64,000 nucleotides of DNA from Roseimarinus sediminis (GTDB lineage: Bacteria > Bacteroidota > Bacteroidia > Bacteroidales > Prolixibacteraceae). Position 1 is the first letter of the stretch; each line of letters starts with the position of its first letter. The stretch covers positions 1 through 64,000 of the forward strand of contig NZ_JBNPXV010000007.1 in the NCBI RefSeq assembly GCF_050433125.1. Reading direction: 5' to 3'. The position numbers and the translations under genes are program-made. The notes beneath the pieces are model-generated. The model did not search any database. It had not been told where the DNA came from and saw only the letters and a program-made list of their open reading frames with translations. Of this stretch, positions 26,880-35,768 are shown piece after piece.

Positions 26880-27773
26880 TCATCCGATTTTCAACGAGGT
26901 CATTGTCAGAGAACCGGCAACTGCTTTGTCGTTAAACAATTTCACTTCTTCATTCTGCTCCTGCAGCGCCAGGGTATAGAGCAAGGGCAAATAATGCTCG
27001 GGCGTGGGAATGGCCAGATTAAAAGCTTCTCCCTGCGAGCGAAAGTCGATCAACTGCTGATGATCTCCTTTGAGAATATAGCTTTTCATTCGTTCACTGG
27101 CTTCAAGGGCCCAGTCAAAGCCAAATGTTTCATTGAGTCTGTTCCATTCCACCATCCTTAAATTGTGCACCATGTTACCACTGCCTATGATCAGCACTCC
27201 TTTTCGGCGAAGCGAGTTGATTTGCCTGGCAAGTTCATAGTGGTATTGCGCTGGCTGGCTGTAGTCGATACTCATTTGAATTACGGGAATATCGGCTTTG
27301 GGATACAAATGCTTAATCACACTCCAGGCTCCGTGGTCAAGGCCCCACTGTTCATCGAGTCCGACATTGGTTTTGTCAATGAGCGATTGGGTTTCCTTTG
27401 CTAAATCGGGACTCCCCGGTGCGGGATATTGCACTGCAAACAATTCCTTTGGAAAACCACCAAAGTCGTGCAGGGTGCCTGGCTGCTCCATGGCCGTAAC
27501 AAAGGTTCCTTTTGTTTCCCAGTGCGCCGAAATGCACAAAATGGCTACGGGCCCGGGAAGTTCCCCGGCAATGTTTCGAAAGCCCTTTACAAATTCATTC
27601 TCTTCAATGGCATTCATCGGACTTCCATGCCCCAGGAACAACACAGGCATTTTTTCTGTGCCAGCAAAATGACCGGCAATTTTGTGGAAATCATTTATTT
27701 TCATGGCGCTGGTACTTATTGATCCCGCTGCCAGCAGCGGAAACAATGTTTTAAAAAAGGTAATTCTGTCCAT
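26880..27773 (-). CDS. ygiD: DODA-type extradiol ring-cleavage dioxygenase
   Basis: A 297-residue class III extradiol dioxygenase of the 4,5-DOPA dioxygenase (YgiD) type. Iron/zinc ligand candidates are in LGHGSPMNAIE, CISAHWETKG, LDHGAWSVIKHLYP and NMVHNLRMVEW, all at the expected order. The first 25 residues resemble a Tat-less signal or start shift (FFKTLFPLLAAGSISTSAM); an internal Met just after (about residue 24, MKINDFHK) would give the length usual for YgiD. The physiological substrate in bacteria is unclear. Confidence 0.85.
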   Translation of the reverse strand: MDRITFFKTLFPLLAAGSISTSAMKINDFHKIAGHFAGTEKMPVLFLGHGSPMNAIEENEFVKGFRNIAGELPGPVAILCISAHWETKGTFVTAMEQPGTLHDFGGFPKELFAVQYPAPGSPDLAKETQSLIDKTNVGLDEQWGLDHGAWSVIKHLYPKADIPVIQMSIDYSQPAQYHYELARQINSLRRKGVLIIGSGNMVHNLRMVEWNRLNETFGFDWALEASERMKSYILKGDHQQLIDFRSQGEAFNLAIPTPEHYLPLLYTLALQEQNEEVKLFNDKAVAGSLTMTSLKIG

Positions 27774-28515
27774 CGTTTATTCCCCTTTTGGTGCGGATTA
27801 GGCATATCTTCACTTTCGTTGTTATTAAATTTCTCAAATTGCCGGGCCTGCCACTTTCGTTTTGCTTTTTCGATGATTGCATAATAACAATACTTTCTTT
27901 GCTTTGTTTGACGCCGTATGCCAATGTCATGAACTGTTCGCACTCTATTTGAGGTCTGCCCTTGTTAAAAGCCTTTTGGACTTTATTCCTTCTGAAAATC
28001 AATGTACTGAAGCATTACATGCTTTGGTGATTCATTGTTATTCTCATGCTGCGTTTGCTTTATTTCAAGCCCGGCTTTTTCTGTTTACTCAATAAAAGCA
28101 ACCATTCACTCAATATTTCCGGCCATTCACTCAATTTATTTTTTACAGTGCCTAAAAGCAATTAACTTTTGATACTTTTTTGCATGTAGCCGAAAACAGG
28201 TACGGGAAGTCAGATTACAGGAGAAGGAACCGTTGAAAAAGTGACGAAAGATTGAAAAGAAAAAGATTGATCAATCCCTTCAATCTAAAAAAGAAAAAGA
28301 TGCAGTTGAACGAAAAATTGGAACACGGGCCTTGTAAGTACACCAACGCTCCAACGCAATGAGGTACTGGCCTGGTTTGGAGGATAAGAAAAATTTGAAG
28401 CCGCACATACAAAGAATATCGGCCGAGAAAGTGTGATTTGGGAATATGGTTGGAAATAAATGATATAAAAAGGCCCACACAGGGGCTGATATGTTTAATT
28501 TTAAATCATTTAGCC
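27774..28515. other. Long intergenic region before the HU-like gene
   Basis: About 740 bases without a believable gene: several overlapping frames of 60-90 codons on both strands mask each other and none shows a domain or good start. Around 28237-28310 there is a low-complexity block (GATTGAAAAG, GATTGATCAATCCC, TTCAATCT) of the same wording as the blocks flanking the four-helix-bundle gene at 41582, which may be a scar of the same kind of insertion. The last 30 bases are the leader of the HU-like gene. Confidence 0.45.
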
Positions 28516-28902
28516 ATGACTGTTAAATTTAAAGTCATTGAAAAAGGCCAGCCTGGCGTAGTCGGTGGTGGCGAAAAAAAGTTTTATGCAACTGTTGTTT
28601 CCTCTGGTGAAATTACGCTGGAAGGAATGACTTCGTTGATCGAGGAAAGCAGTACTGCAAGCGGTGCAGATATCCGTGCGGTGCTGTATGCCATGGTTTC
28701 GGTGGCCAGCCGTTCATTGTCGAATGGACAGATTGTACGGCTTGGCGATTTAGGTAGCCTGCGCCTCAGTATCAGTAGCGAACCGGCAGCAGAAGTCGAC
28801 AAAGTAAGCTCTTCGGCCATTAAAAGTAAAAAAGTGATTTTCACGCCCGGTCCTAAGCTGAAAGAAATGATGAACAATGTGAAGTTTGAAAAGACTTCAT
28901 AG
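28516..28902 (+). CDS. HU-family DNA-binding protein (Bacteroidota long type)
   Basis: 128 residues from the ATG at 28516 (TTAGCCATG); the longer frame to 28438 adds residues with no family similarity. It belongs to the HU-like group in which the HU core is preceded by a short N-terminal strand (MTVKFKVIEKGQPG) and the arm region reads LGDLGSLRLSISS. The C-terminal part (FTPGPKLKEMMNNVKFEK) matches the end of these proteins. It would bind DNA nonspecifically and bend it. Monocistronic and followed by a hairpin terminator. Confidence 0.88.
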   Translation: MTVKFKVIEKGQPGVVGGGEKKFYATVVSSGEITLEGMTSLIEESSTASGADIRAVLYAMVSVASRSLSNGQIVRLGDLGSLRLSISSEPAAEVDKVSSSAIKSKKVIFTPGPKLKEMMNNVKFEKTS

Positions 28903-28916
28903 ATGTGTGTTTTATT

Positions 28917-28954
28917 TGGTGCTTACCGTTCCCCAAAATGGTAAGCACCATTTT
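28917..28954 (+). terminator. Hairpin terminator of the HU-like gene
   Basis: A perfect 11-bp stem (TGGTGCTTACC at 28917-28927 and GGTAAGCACCA at 28940-28950) with a 12-base loop is followed by TTTT. It lies 15 bases after the stop codon. The right arm is part of a repeated unit (see the repeat at 28935). Confidence 0.6.
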
Positions 28955-29019
28955 AAAAATCATAAGCATGAAATCCTAAAATGGTAAGCACCATTTTTAA
29001 AATAGTAAGCATCGTTTTT
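28935..29019 (+). repeat. Three direct repeats of an AAGCACC palindromic unit
   Basis: AAAATGGTAAGCACCATTTT occurs at 28935 and again at 28978, 43 bases apart, and a decayed third copy (AGTAAGCATCGTTTTT) lies at 29004. A diverged CATAAGCATG is between them. They lie in the gap between the HU-like gene and the helical protein gene at 29078. They could be protein-binding sites or a slippage expansion. Confidence 0.6.
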
Positions 29020-29077
29020 GAACTGAGATGAATAGTGGACATTATCAGGGGAGCAGACTAATAATATATACATCATT

Positions 29078-30484
29078 ATGGATTTTGAGAAAACCTACAA
29101 CAACACTCCTGAGCATAAAAAGCTCAGGTTTCTGGATGCCATTATCAAGCACAACGATCAACTCAAAAAAGAGTTTCTAGCCTTTACAGGAAGCACAAAA
29201 CAAGTAATCGACGGGTTGGGCTATTCCGATTTCACCAGGATCGTTTCTGATACACTGCTTTTACTACAAAAGCAATTTGAAGCTGTGGATACCGAAGACC
29301 CCGACTGGGAAAATTATCATCCACCCTATTCTGGTTATATCCCCGATTATGAGGCTTATCAGTATGCCAGTGAGCAGGAATTTGATGCAATTGCCGATGC
29401 TTTTGCAGCAAAAGCGCTTGACAAAATAATAGAACAAAATCCCGTTGAGCTGCTGGCCATGTTTACCGGCTTTTACGAAGCAACACAAAATGCCGAAATA
29501 GAGGATGATACCGGGGCCTTCGACGATGTAAATGACTACTTACTCGGTTTACACGCTAATGCTGTTGCAAAGGTGGTTGATAAAATAAAGTTAAGCGCCC
29601 TCTTCGAAAATGAAATTGGCACTGCATTTCAGCTTTTTTTCCAATACTGCAATGAGGAATACCCCGGCAACCCGTATTTCCCCGCACATTTTGAACCCTT
29701 ATTGATCGCATTTGCCGATAAGACAGAAAATCCCGCGAAACTGCTTGAAATATTTACAGGAGCAGGTATTGAGCAAAGCACCCTGCCGCAGCTCACCCTT
29801 TTCCTGAACAAGACATCGGGCAATTCAGAGGCATGGTTGCAATCGGCCCTCGATTTTTACAAACACAGTGAGCCCGTAGCCCGTGACCTGCTTAAATATT
29901 ACTTCGAAACCAATCAACCCGCTTTTATAGCCCTTGCGCGGGAATTGTTTGAAGAAAACGAGCCAAAATGGGTTGATTTTCTGCAAGAATATGTAAGTCC
30001 CCAACTCGATAAAGAATTGTTTGTAAGGGTATATCTAAAGTTTGTTGCCAAAACACTTCATATCGACGATTATCTGTTTGTGCAGCAATATTTGAGCAAA
30101 GCCGATGTTGATCAACTGCTGAGAGATGTGCAATTCTATGGAAGTTTTAAAGCGAAAATATTAGAAGCTGAGCATCGCTATGACGAAATTAAACAAATGA
30201 TTGAGGGCAGAGTCAGCCAAAGGGACTTTGCCGACATCATCCAGCCCCTGATCAAAGTTTATCCCGACTTTTGTTTTAAGCATATAAAAATGAATGCAAT
30301 AAGCACTTTAGAAACAGAACGGGGACGCAGCCACTATGAACAAATCGCCCGATGGCTGAAACTGGCCCAAGAAATACCCGGGTTCAATAGCGATGTCCTG
30401 TTGCTGATTCAGCAACTTTATACCCACAAGCCCAACCTGCCCGCACTGAAAGACGAAATGCGAAAGGCCGGGCTGGTAAAATAA
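29078..30484 (+). CDS. Alpha-helical protein upstream of cas6, hypothetical
   Basis: A 468-residue soluble protein that looks almost wholly helical and acidic, with no signal peptide or membrane segment. Short helical hairpins repeat through residues 200-400, so it may be a HEAT- or TPR-like solenoid. The end (RYDEIKQMIEG, then YTHKPNLPALKDEMRKAGL) resembles the C-terminal helical region that follows SWIM zinc fingers in other bacterial proteins, though no Cys/His zinc motif is present here. The family is not recognised with confidence. It lies 206 bases before cas6 on the same strand. Its codon use looks more GC-rich than that of the cas interference genes, so it may belong to the host backbone rather than to the CRISPR island. 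Confidence 0.6.
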   Translation: MDFEKTYNNTPEHKKLRFLDAIIKHNDQLKKEFLAFTGSTKQVIDGLGYSDFTRIVSDTLLLLQKQFEAVDTEDPDWENYHPPYSGYIPDYEAYQYASEQEFDAIADAFAAKALDKIIEQNPVELLAMFTGFYEATQNAEIEDDTGAFDDVNDYLLGLHANAVAKVVDKIKLSALFENEIGTAFQLFFQYCNEEYPGNPYFPAHFEPLLIAFADKTENPAKLLEIFTGAGIEQSTLPQLTLFLNKTSGNSEAWLQSALDFYKHSEPVARDLLKYYFETNQPAFIALARELFEENEPKWVDFLQEYVSPQLDKELFVRVYLKFVAKTLHIDDYLFVQQYLSKADVDQLLRDVQFYGSFKAKILEAEHRYDEIKQMIEGRVSQRDFADIIQPLIKVYPDFCFKHIKMNAISTLETERGRSHYEQIARWLKLAQEIPGFNSDVLLLIQQLYTHKPNLPALKDEMRKAGLVK

Positions 30485-30690
30485 AACACATACAGGATGT
30501 AAGAAAGGTGAAGACAATGGTCTGCAAGCCCACCAAAACCCGACAGCGTCCGAGGGGCCTGTCGGCATTGGCAAAAGATACTGGAACGAAGATTAAACAC
30601 CCACAAAATGAAACAAAGCTACAAAACGATTAACTACGAATGGCTGATGAGGCCGCAGAATACGACAATAAAAATTAAGAACGAAAGGAT

Positions 30691-31347
30691 ATGCGAATAC
30701 ATTTAAAAATCAATACAGCTAACGAACTCATTCCATTTGATCATCAACCCTTATTAACCGGGACAATTCATAAATGGCTGGGATGGAATGAGGAACACGG
30801 AAAAGTATCTTTATATTCTTTTTCGCGCCTTGAAGGTGGAAAGGCGACCCCCAAAGGTTTACGATTTGAACGGGGAACTTCCATTTTTATAAGCACCCAT
30901 CATCCCGATTTAATAAAGCAATTGATTAGAGGTATACAAGCTGATCCAACCCTATTTCATGGCTTAAGCGTTTTGGAGCTGATTATCCAGGAAGACCCTG
31001 ATTTGTCGGATCGGGAATTATTCTTTGTGGCAAGTCCTATTTTCATCAAAAGGAGTAATGGAGAAAAAATTGATCACATTGTTTATGACGATCCGCGAGC
31101 CAATGTCTGTTTACAAGAAACCCTTCAAACAAAGATGAAAAAAGCAGGGCTTTCTGATGACTCGCTTTCAATTAGGTTTGACTTGACTTATCTCAAAGCA
31201 GGAACAAAGAAAATAACCTACAACGAGGTAGAGAACCGTGCCAGCTGGTGCCCGGTAATTATCGAAGGGAAACCCGAAACAAAGTTGTTTGCCTGGAATG
31301 TAGGACTGGGAAACTCAACGGGAATTGGCTTTGGAGCAATTAAATAA
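30691..31347 (+). CDS. cas6: CRISPR-associated endoribonuclease Cas6
   Basis: A 218-residue Cas6, which cuts the CRISPR transcript within each repeat to give mature crRNAs. The N-terminal RAMP fold starts with RIHLKINTANE and PFDHQPLLTGTIHKWLG. The C-terminal glycine-rich loop GLGNSTGIGFGAIK is the RAMP hallmark. A possible catalytic His lies in TIHKWLG. It is the first gene of the cas interference operon, and 65 bases separate it from cas5, filled by a palindromic element. The start ATG at 30691 follows GAAAGGAT, an acceptable binding site. Confidence 0.9.
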   Translation: MRIHLKINTANELIPFDHQPLLTGTIHKWLGWNEEHGKVSLYSFSRLEGGKATPKGLRFERGTSIFISTHHPDLIKQLIRGIQADPTLFHGLSVLELIIQEDPDLSDRELFFVASPIFIKRSNGEKIDHIVYDDPRANVCLQETLQTKMKKAGLSDDSLSIRFDLTYLKAGTKKITYNEVENRASWCPVIIEGKPETKLFAWNVGLGNSTGIGFGAIK

Positions 31348-31355
31348 AGATTTTT

Positions 31356-31388
31356 ATCTCTGACAGGGTTCCAAACCCTGTCAGAGAT
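31356..31388. repeat. Dispersed palindromic element, copy 1
   Basis: ATCTCTGACAGGGTT, a three-base loop, and its exact reverse complement AACCCTGTCAGAGAT form a perfect 15-bp hairpin between cas6 and cas5. Close relatives follow cas7 (36837) and DUF6155 (37446). The arms are of REP type. It could act as a weak processing or termination point in the operon mRNA. Confidence 0.8.
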
Positions 31389-31412
31389 AGTAAATGAATA
31401 AAGAAAATATCT

Positions 31413-32009
31413 ATGCTATACATTGTAAAATATTCAGGCCCCTTCGGGTTTATCAAACCCTGGACAGCCGTAAGAGACAGCGAAACCTACAGCCAGCAAT
31501 TTCTTACGCCATCGATAGTTGCGGGTATAGAACGAAAACTTTTCCCCGAACTTTTAAAGAATGATGATGGTATAATTAAGAAAATTGCAAGGCACAGGTT
31601 GAGTTATAAACAAATTTCGCAACAGCAAGAACAAATTCAACCACGTGGTTGGAACGAAAAAGGAACAAGAAATAACAAAACCTATGAGCGGCCTTATGCA
31701 ATTTTGGTTAGGGGCGTACTGATTGAACCTGTTCTTTTCCTTGCCTTTAGAAATGAAACAGATGCTCTTCATGCTTCAACACAACATATTTGTTTGGCTA
31801 GAAATGAGGACATACTGTATCCGGATGAAGAGATAATTGAAGTTTCAGATGTAGAATTCGATACAAATGAGGAACTTTTTTCAGGCTTCGAGTTGATTTT
31901 TGAACGAAATGATAATTCATTTTTAGTTGGATATAACCGACTTAAAAAGAATGAGGCAATGTATGGACATTTAAAAGCAGTGGGTAATCCGGTAAAAACC
32001 AATTATTAA
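31413..32009 (+). CDS. cas5: CRISPR-associated protein Cas5, PGING-type I-B
   Basis: A 198-residue Cas5 RAMP protein that caps the 5' handle of the crRNA in Cascade. The N-terminus YIVKYSGPFGFIKPWTAVRD and the following QFLTPSIVAGIERKLFP are characteristic of the Porphyromonas gingivalis subtype Cas5p. The rest is a ferredoxin-like fold with beta strands (YAILVRGVLIEPVLFLAF). One base separates its stop from the cas3 start. Confidence 0.85.
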   Translation: MLYIVKYSGPFGFIKPWTAVRDSETYSQQFLTPSIVAGIERKLFPELLKNDDGIIKKIARHRLSYKQISQQQEQIQPRGWNEKGTRNNKTYERPYAILVRGVLIEPVLFLAFRNETDALHASTQHICLARNEDILYPDEEIIEVSDVEFDTNEELFSGFELIFERNDNSFLVGYNRLKKNEAMYGHLKAVGNPVKTNY

Positions 32010-32010
32010 C

Positions 32011-34176
32011 ATGAAAATTACCTGCCCACATATCAAAGCCAAAGGATCGCCTGAAGAAACCAGCCTTTATGAACACTTGCTTTTAGTCAGTAAGGTTGTT
32101 GTGAAAATTGCACACTATTCAAAACTCGATTCAGAAACAGCCAGACTTGGTGCTATTTTGCACGATATCGGAAAAGCAAGTTCTGTATTTCAAAAACGTC
32201 TGGATGATACAAAGATTCCAACTACCCCTTTTCGACATGAAATAGCTTCTTGTTTCTTTCTTTCATTATTTAATGAAGCAATGTATCCTCAGTTAATTGA
32301 AATGGTAATTGCTCATCATAAATCTGTTTTACACGATACCAGAGATAAAGGAATCTTAGACCTTGAAGAAAACCGTGGCGATACTTTCGAATTGCATATA
32401 AAAGATTGGGAGGCATGGAAAGTTGATGCTTTAACAATACTACAATCTTTTGGAATTGAAATCAGAGACATCTGTAAGGAAGAAGCAGAAGATAATTTCA
32501 ATTTCGTTGTTGAATATTGCGAAAAAGCAGTTAGAGAACGTGGTTTTTCGCAATGGCGGGGTATTTTAATGGCTGCCGATCATTTTGCTTCTGCCTTATC
32601 GGATAACACTGATGAATATCTCAACAGAACTTTTTCGATTCCAGATTTACAGTTCTTCAACAGGCAACATTCTCTGTATCCACTTTCGTTAAGAGACAGT
32701 AATTCAGACAAGAAACACACCATGGTGGTGGCGTGTACGGGTGCGGGTAAAACCGATTACCTTTTCCGACGGTGCAAAGGGCGTGTATTTTACACGCTTC
32801 CATTTCAGGCGTCAATCAATGCCATGTATAAACGACTGAAAAATGATCTAACTCCAGATAATCCTGAGCTTGATATTCGTTTGTTACATGCTGCATCAAG
32901 CATCGCGCTGGAAGGTATTAAAAAAGAAGAAAAGCTTATTCAGGGGCATGTAGGTTCATCGATAAAAGTATTAACCCCTCACCAAATTGCGGCCATTGCT
33001 TTTGGCACCAATGGTTACGAGGCCATGATTATGGATATTAAGGATTGTGATGTTATTCTGGATGAGATTCACACTTATACTGACGTAACCCGGTCGATTG
33101 TTCTGAAAATCATTGAAGTTTTGAAACATTTAAACTGCAAAATTCACATTGGAACGGCTACAATGCCAAGCATACTATATGATAAAATCCTTGCCATTTT
33201 AGGCAAAGAGAATGTACATGAAGTGGCCTTAACTAACGAAGAGCTAAGACTTTTTAACCGACACATCATACACAAGATTGAAAATTGGGAAAGAGCAGAA
33301 TCAATCATTGAAAATGCACTTAAAACGAAACAGAAAGTTTTAGTGGTTTGCAACCGTGTTAAAACAGCACAAGAAAAATATGTCCAATACAAAGCTCAAT
33401 TCCCTGAGATTCCAATTCTTTTGCTCCATAGCCGATTCAAAAAATCGGATCGAAATGTGAAAGAAAGATTGCTGCTTGGCTTGGATGAAATGGGCAAAGA
33501 AAACGGAAATTTCAATACATCGAAAGAAGCTTGTTTGGTGATATCAACCCAGGTTGTTGAGGTGAGCATTGATATTAGTTTCGATTGTATGATTACCGAA
33601 GCGGCTCCACTCGATTCGATGGCACAGCGTTTTGGACGTGTTAACCGAAAACGATCGTCAGAGACCATTGGCCAATATAAACCAATTTATGTATTGACTC
33701 CGCCAGAAGATGAAAAGGAAGCGTTACCCTATTCTCTTGAAATAATTCAACGCAGTTATGAGGCCTTGCCCAATGGTGAGCTTTTAGATGAAACTGAATT
33801 ACAAACCAGAATCGATCAGGTATTTACTGAATTTGATTTTCTGAAAATTGAACAACACTCTGTATTCAAGGAAAGTGGAAAATGGAGCATCGATAAATTA
33901 ACACACAACCCAAAAGCCATTTTACTCGACTTATTGGAGATTGACAGTGTAAGCTGTATTTGCGAAGCCGATGAAGAAATTTATTTGGAAAGCACTTACG
34001 AAGAACGTGCCCGGATGGAAATCAGCACACGCTATTATGTGGTTAAAGATTTACGCCAATTAGATTGGGGCTCAAAACCTTTTATTGTGCCCGATTCTTC
34101 GTACAATTCAGAAACCGGCTTTGATGTTTCCTTAGCAAAAGCCAGTAATTACAATTCAGCATATTCATTCTTATAA
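32011..34176 (+). CDS. cas3: CRISPR-associated helicase/nuclease Cas3
   Basis: A 721-residue Cas3 with HD nuclease fused to a DExH helicase. The HD domain (about 1-210) has His22 (LYEHLLLV), HD at 51-52 (ILHDIGKAS), FRHEIAS and IAHHKS. The helicase has Walker A CTGAGKTD (about residue 243), the DEIH box VILDEIHTY (about 351), motif III GTATMPS and motif VI QRFGRVNRK. It degrades DNA marked by Cascade. No frameshift or missing catalytic residue was found, so interference looks functional. Confidence 0.95.
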   Translation: MKITCPHIKAKGSPEETSLYEHLLLVSKVVVKIAHYSKLDSETARLGAILHDIGKASSVFQKRLDDTKIPTTPFRHEIASCFFLSLFNEAMYPQLIEMVIAHHKSVLHDTRDKGILDLEENRGDTFELHIKDWEAWKVDALTILQSFGIEIRDICKEEAEDNFNFVVEYCEKAVRERGFSQWRGILMAADHFASALSDNTDEYLNRTFSIPDLQFFNRQHSLYPLSLRDSNSDKKHTMVVACTGAGKTDYLFRRCKGRVFYTLPFQASINAMYKRLKNDLTPDNPELDIRLLHAASSIALEGIKKEEKLIQGHVGSSIKVLTPHQIAAIAFGTNGYEAMIMDIKDCDVILDEIHTYTDVTRSIVLKIIEVLKHLNCKIHIGTATMPSILYDKILAILGKENVHEVALTNEELRLFNRHIIHKIENWERAESIIENALKTKQKVLVVCNRVKTAQEKYVQYKAQFPEIPILLLHSRFKKSDRNVKERLLLGLDEMGKENGNFNTSKEACLVISTQVVEVSIDISFDCMITEAAPLDSMAQRFGRVNRKRSSETIGQYKPIYVLTPPEDEKEALPYSLEIIQRSYEALPNGELLDETELQTRIDQVFTEFDFLKIEQHSVFKESGKWSIDKLTHNPKAILLDLLEIDSVSCICEADEEIYLESTYEERARMEISTRYYVVKDLRQLDWGSKPFIVPDSSYNSETGFDVSLAKASNYNSAYSFL

Positions 34177-34186
34177 AAAACCAACT

Positions 34187-35749
34187 ATGATAGCATCAAC
34201 AATTGGACACACATTTCTAAAAGCGTATAATGAAAGGGAAGGAACTCATTATACAGCTAAAGAGTTCTTCGAAGAAATTTACTTTGATCGATTTTTCAAT
34301 CATGACAAGTATTTCTTCTGGCCACAAAATTCACCTTTTGTACAAGGGATCACTACATTGAATAATGGAAAGCTTGGATTAATGACTGTAATAAAGGATG
34401 AGAATGGCAACACCAAGCAATTTAATACGGACGAGGAACTAGACGATTTTTGTTCACAATTGCAGAAAGAACCTTCTTTTGGAGGATTCAAAACAAAAAC
34501 AAAAAAACAAGTCAAGATTATTCGAAAGCTCGATGCTCAGAAAAGGCTGGAGATTTTAAAAGAGTTTGTGAATAAAATAAATGAAGCTAAAAATACAAAC
34601 AATATTGAAGCCAGTATTGCCATTGGTTTCCCCGCTTCTGAAATGAAAGAATATGCTACAACTTCAGGATCAGTATCCGATATCGAATTCAATATTGATA
34701 TTGAAGATGTTTATTCCTCGTGGATTGGTGGAGGATTAGGCATTGGCATTGCCGGAGGGTATTCCATTTTTTTCGACGAGCCGGAAATACTCTTGAAATT
34801 GTACGATGGATGGAAAACGTATCGTGCTTATTTAAATGACAATACACTTGATCTATTAAGAGGAAATCAAATCAACACATGGAATGGTCAATGGCTCAGT
34901 TATTCTTTTAATAAATATTTTCGTGATGATTTTGATTTCTCACGACTTCATTCAGCGGGCGTATTTTCAGTTGATGAAAAAGTGATTGAGGTAAATACCA
35001 TAAAATGGAGCGAACTCTTTTTTAATATTTCAAATCATTTCCCAAATCAAACCTTCATCGGTTATGTCTATACGCTCGGACAAACCAATAAAACATTAGG
35101 ATTTTACCCCTTTCATTTTTCAGAAGCAAAAACACTAATTAAATATTATCAAATTCTTTTTGGAGAACAGGCAGCCATCAACGATGCTAAAGATTACGAA
35201 GCACTTTTTGGCATCCATATAAAGAGGGCATGCGAGTTGGGTTCAATCGGCTTACAAGCTCTGGAACCGAAAGATTTGCGAAAATATTTTGGGAATGATG
35301 CCAACCTGAAATTGATTAAACCATCTGTAACTCTCAAAAATGGAGAATTGGAAGAGGATTTTCAAACCCGCAAAGAAAAAGCAGAAAAAAAAGATTACGA
35401 CAATATTATTACTTACAGAACTTATAAAACCTGGTTATTAGCTATGATTACTAAAAACAAAGAAGAATCGTTAGAATATACTGCCGAAGTAGCCAATGCA
35501 CTTCATGAGTATAGAGTTAAAGCAACAAAAATGGACAGAAAGAATTTAATCCAATCAGAGTTGCTGGTTGCAAAATCTAAGAAAGCATTCTTAGATGCCC
35601 TTACTACAGTGATAAAGGACGTTGATGCAGCGTTGTTACCTCTGTTTAAAGAATTACGCGACAGAGTGCACTTGATGTCAGCCGAAGACTTTGGCTACTT
35701 TGTGGTACTGTTGAAATTTGATTATGCTTATGCCGAAAGAAATCTATAA
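34187..35749 (+). CDS. cas8: Cas8 large subunit, Csp2-type
   Basis: A 520-residue large subunit of a type I-B PGING Cascade (Csp2/Cas8). It should recognise the PAM and recruit Cas3. It lacks known catalytic motifs and is recognised by its place between cas3 and cas7 and by the general pattern (IGHTFLKAYNEREG, FFEEIYFDRFFN, WIGGGLGIGIAGGYSIFF). The C-terminal 150 residues are strongly helical, where a small-subunit-like bundle would be expected. Spacing to cas3 is 10 bases and to cas7 19. Confidence 0.82.
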   Translation: MIASTIGHTFLKAYNEREGTHYTAKEFFEEIYFDRFFNHDKYFFWPQNSPFVQGITTLNNGKLGLMTVIKDENGNTKQFNTDEELDDFCSQLQKEPSFGGFKTKTKKQVKIIRKLDAQKRLEILKEFVNKINEAKNTNNIEASIAIGFPASEMKEYATTSGSVSDIEFNIDIEDVYSSWIGGGLGIGIAGGYSIFFDEPEILLKLYDGWKTYRAYLNDNTLDLLRGNQINTWNGQWLSYSFNKYFRDDFDFSRLHSAGVFSVDEKVIEVNTIKWSELFFNISNHFPNQTFIGYVYTLGQTNKTLGFYPFHFSEAKTLIKYYQILFGEQAAINDAKDYEALFGIHIKRACELGSIGLQALEPKDLRKYFGNDANLKLIKPSVTLKNGELEEDFQTRKEKAEKKDYDNIITYRTYKTWLLAMITKNKEESLEYTAEVANALHEYRVKATKMDRKNLIQSELLVAKSKKAFLDALTTVIKDVDAALLPLFKELRDRVHLMSAEDFGYFVVLLKFDYAYAERNL

Positions 35750-35768
35750 CCAATTAAATCTATAAAAA

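Noticed and set aside
27716..28480. Several 60-90 codon frames before the HU-like gene
   Set aside because: They overlap each other on both strands, show no conserved features and lie in a region with low-complexity words.
30608..30706. A 32-codon frame MKQSYKTINYEWLMRPQ before cas6
   Set aside because: It overlaps the cas6 start and has no clear family. It might be a remnant of a lost cas gene N-terminus, but the evidence is too thin for a feature.
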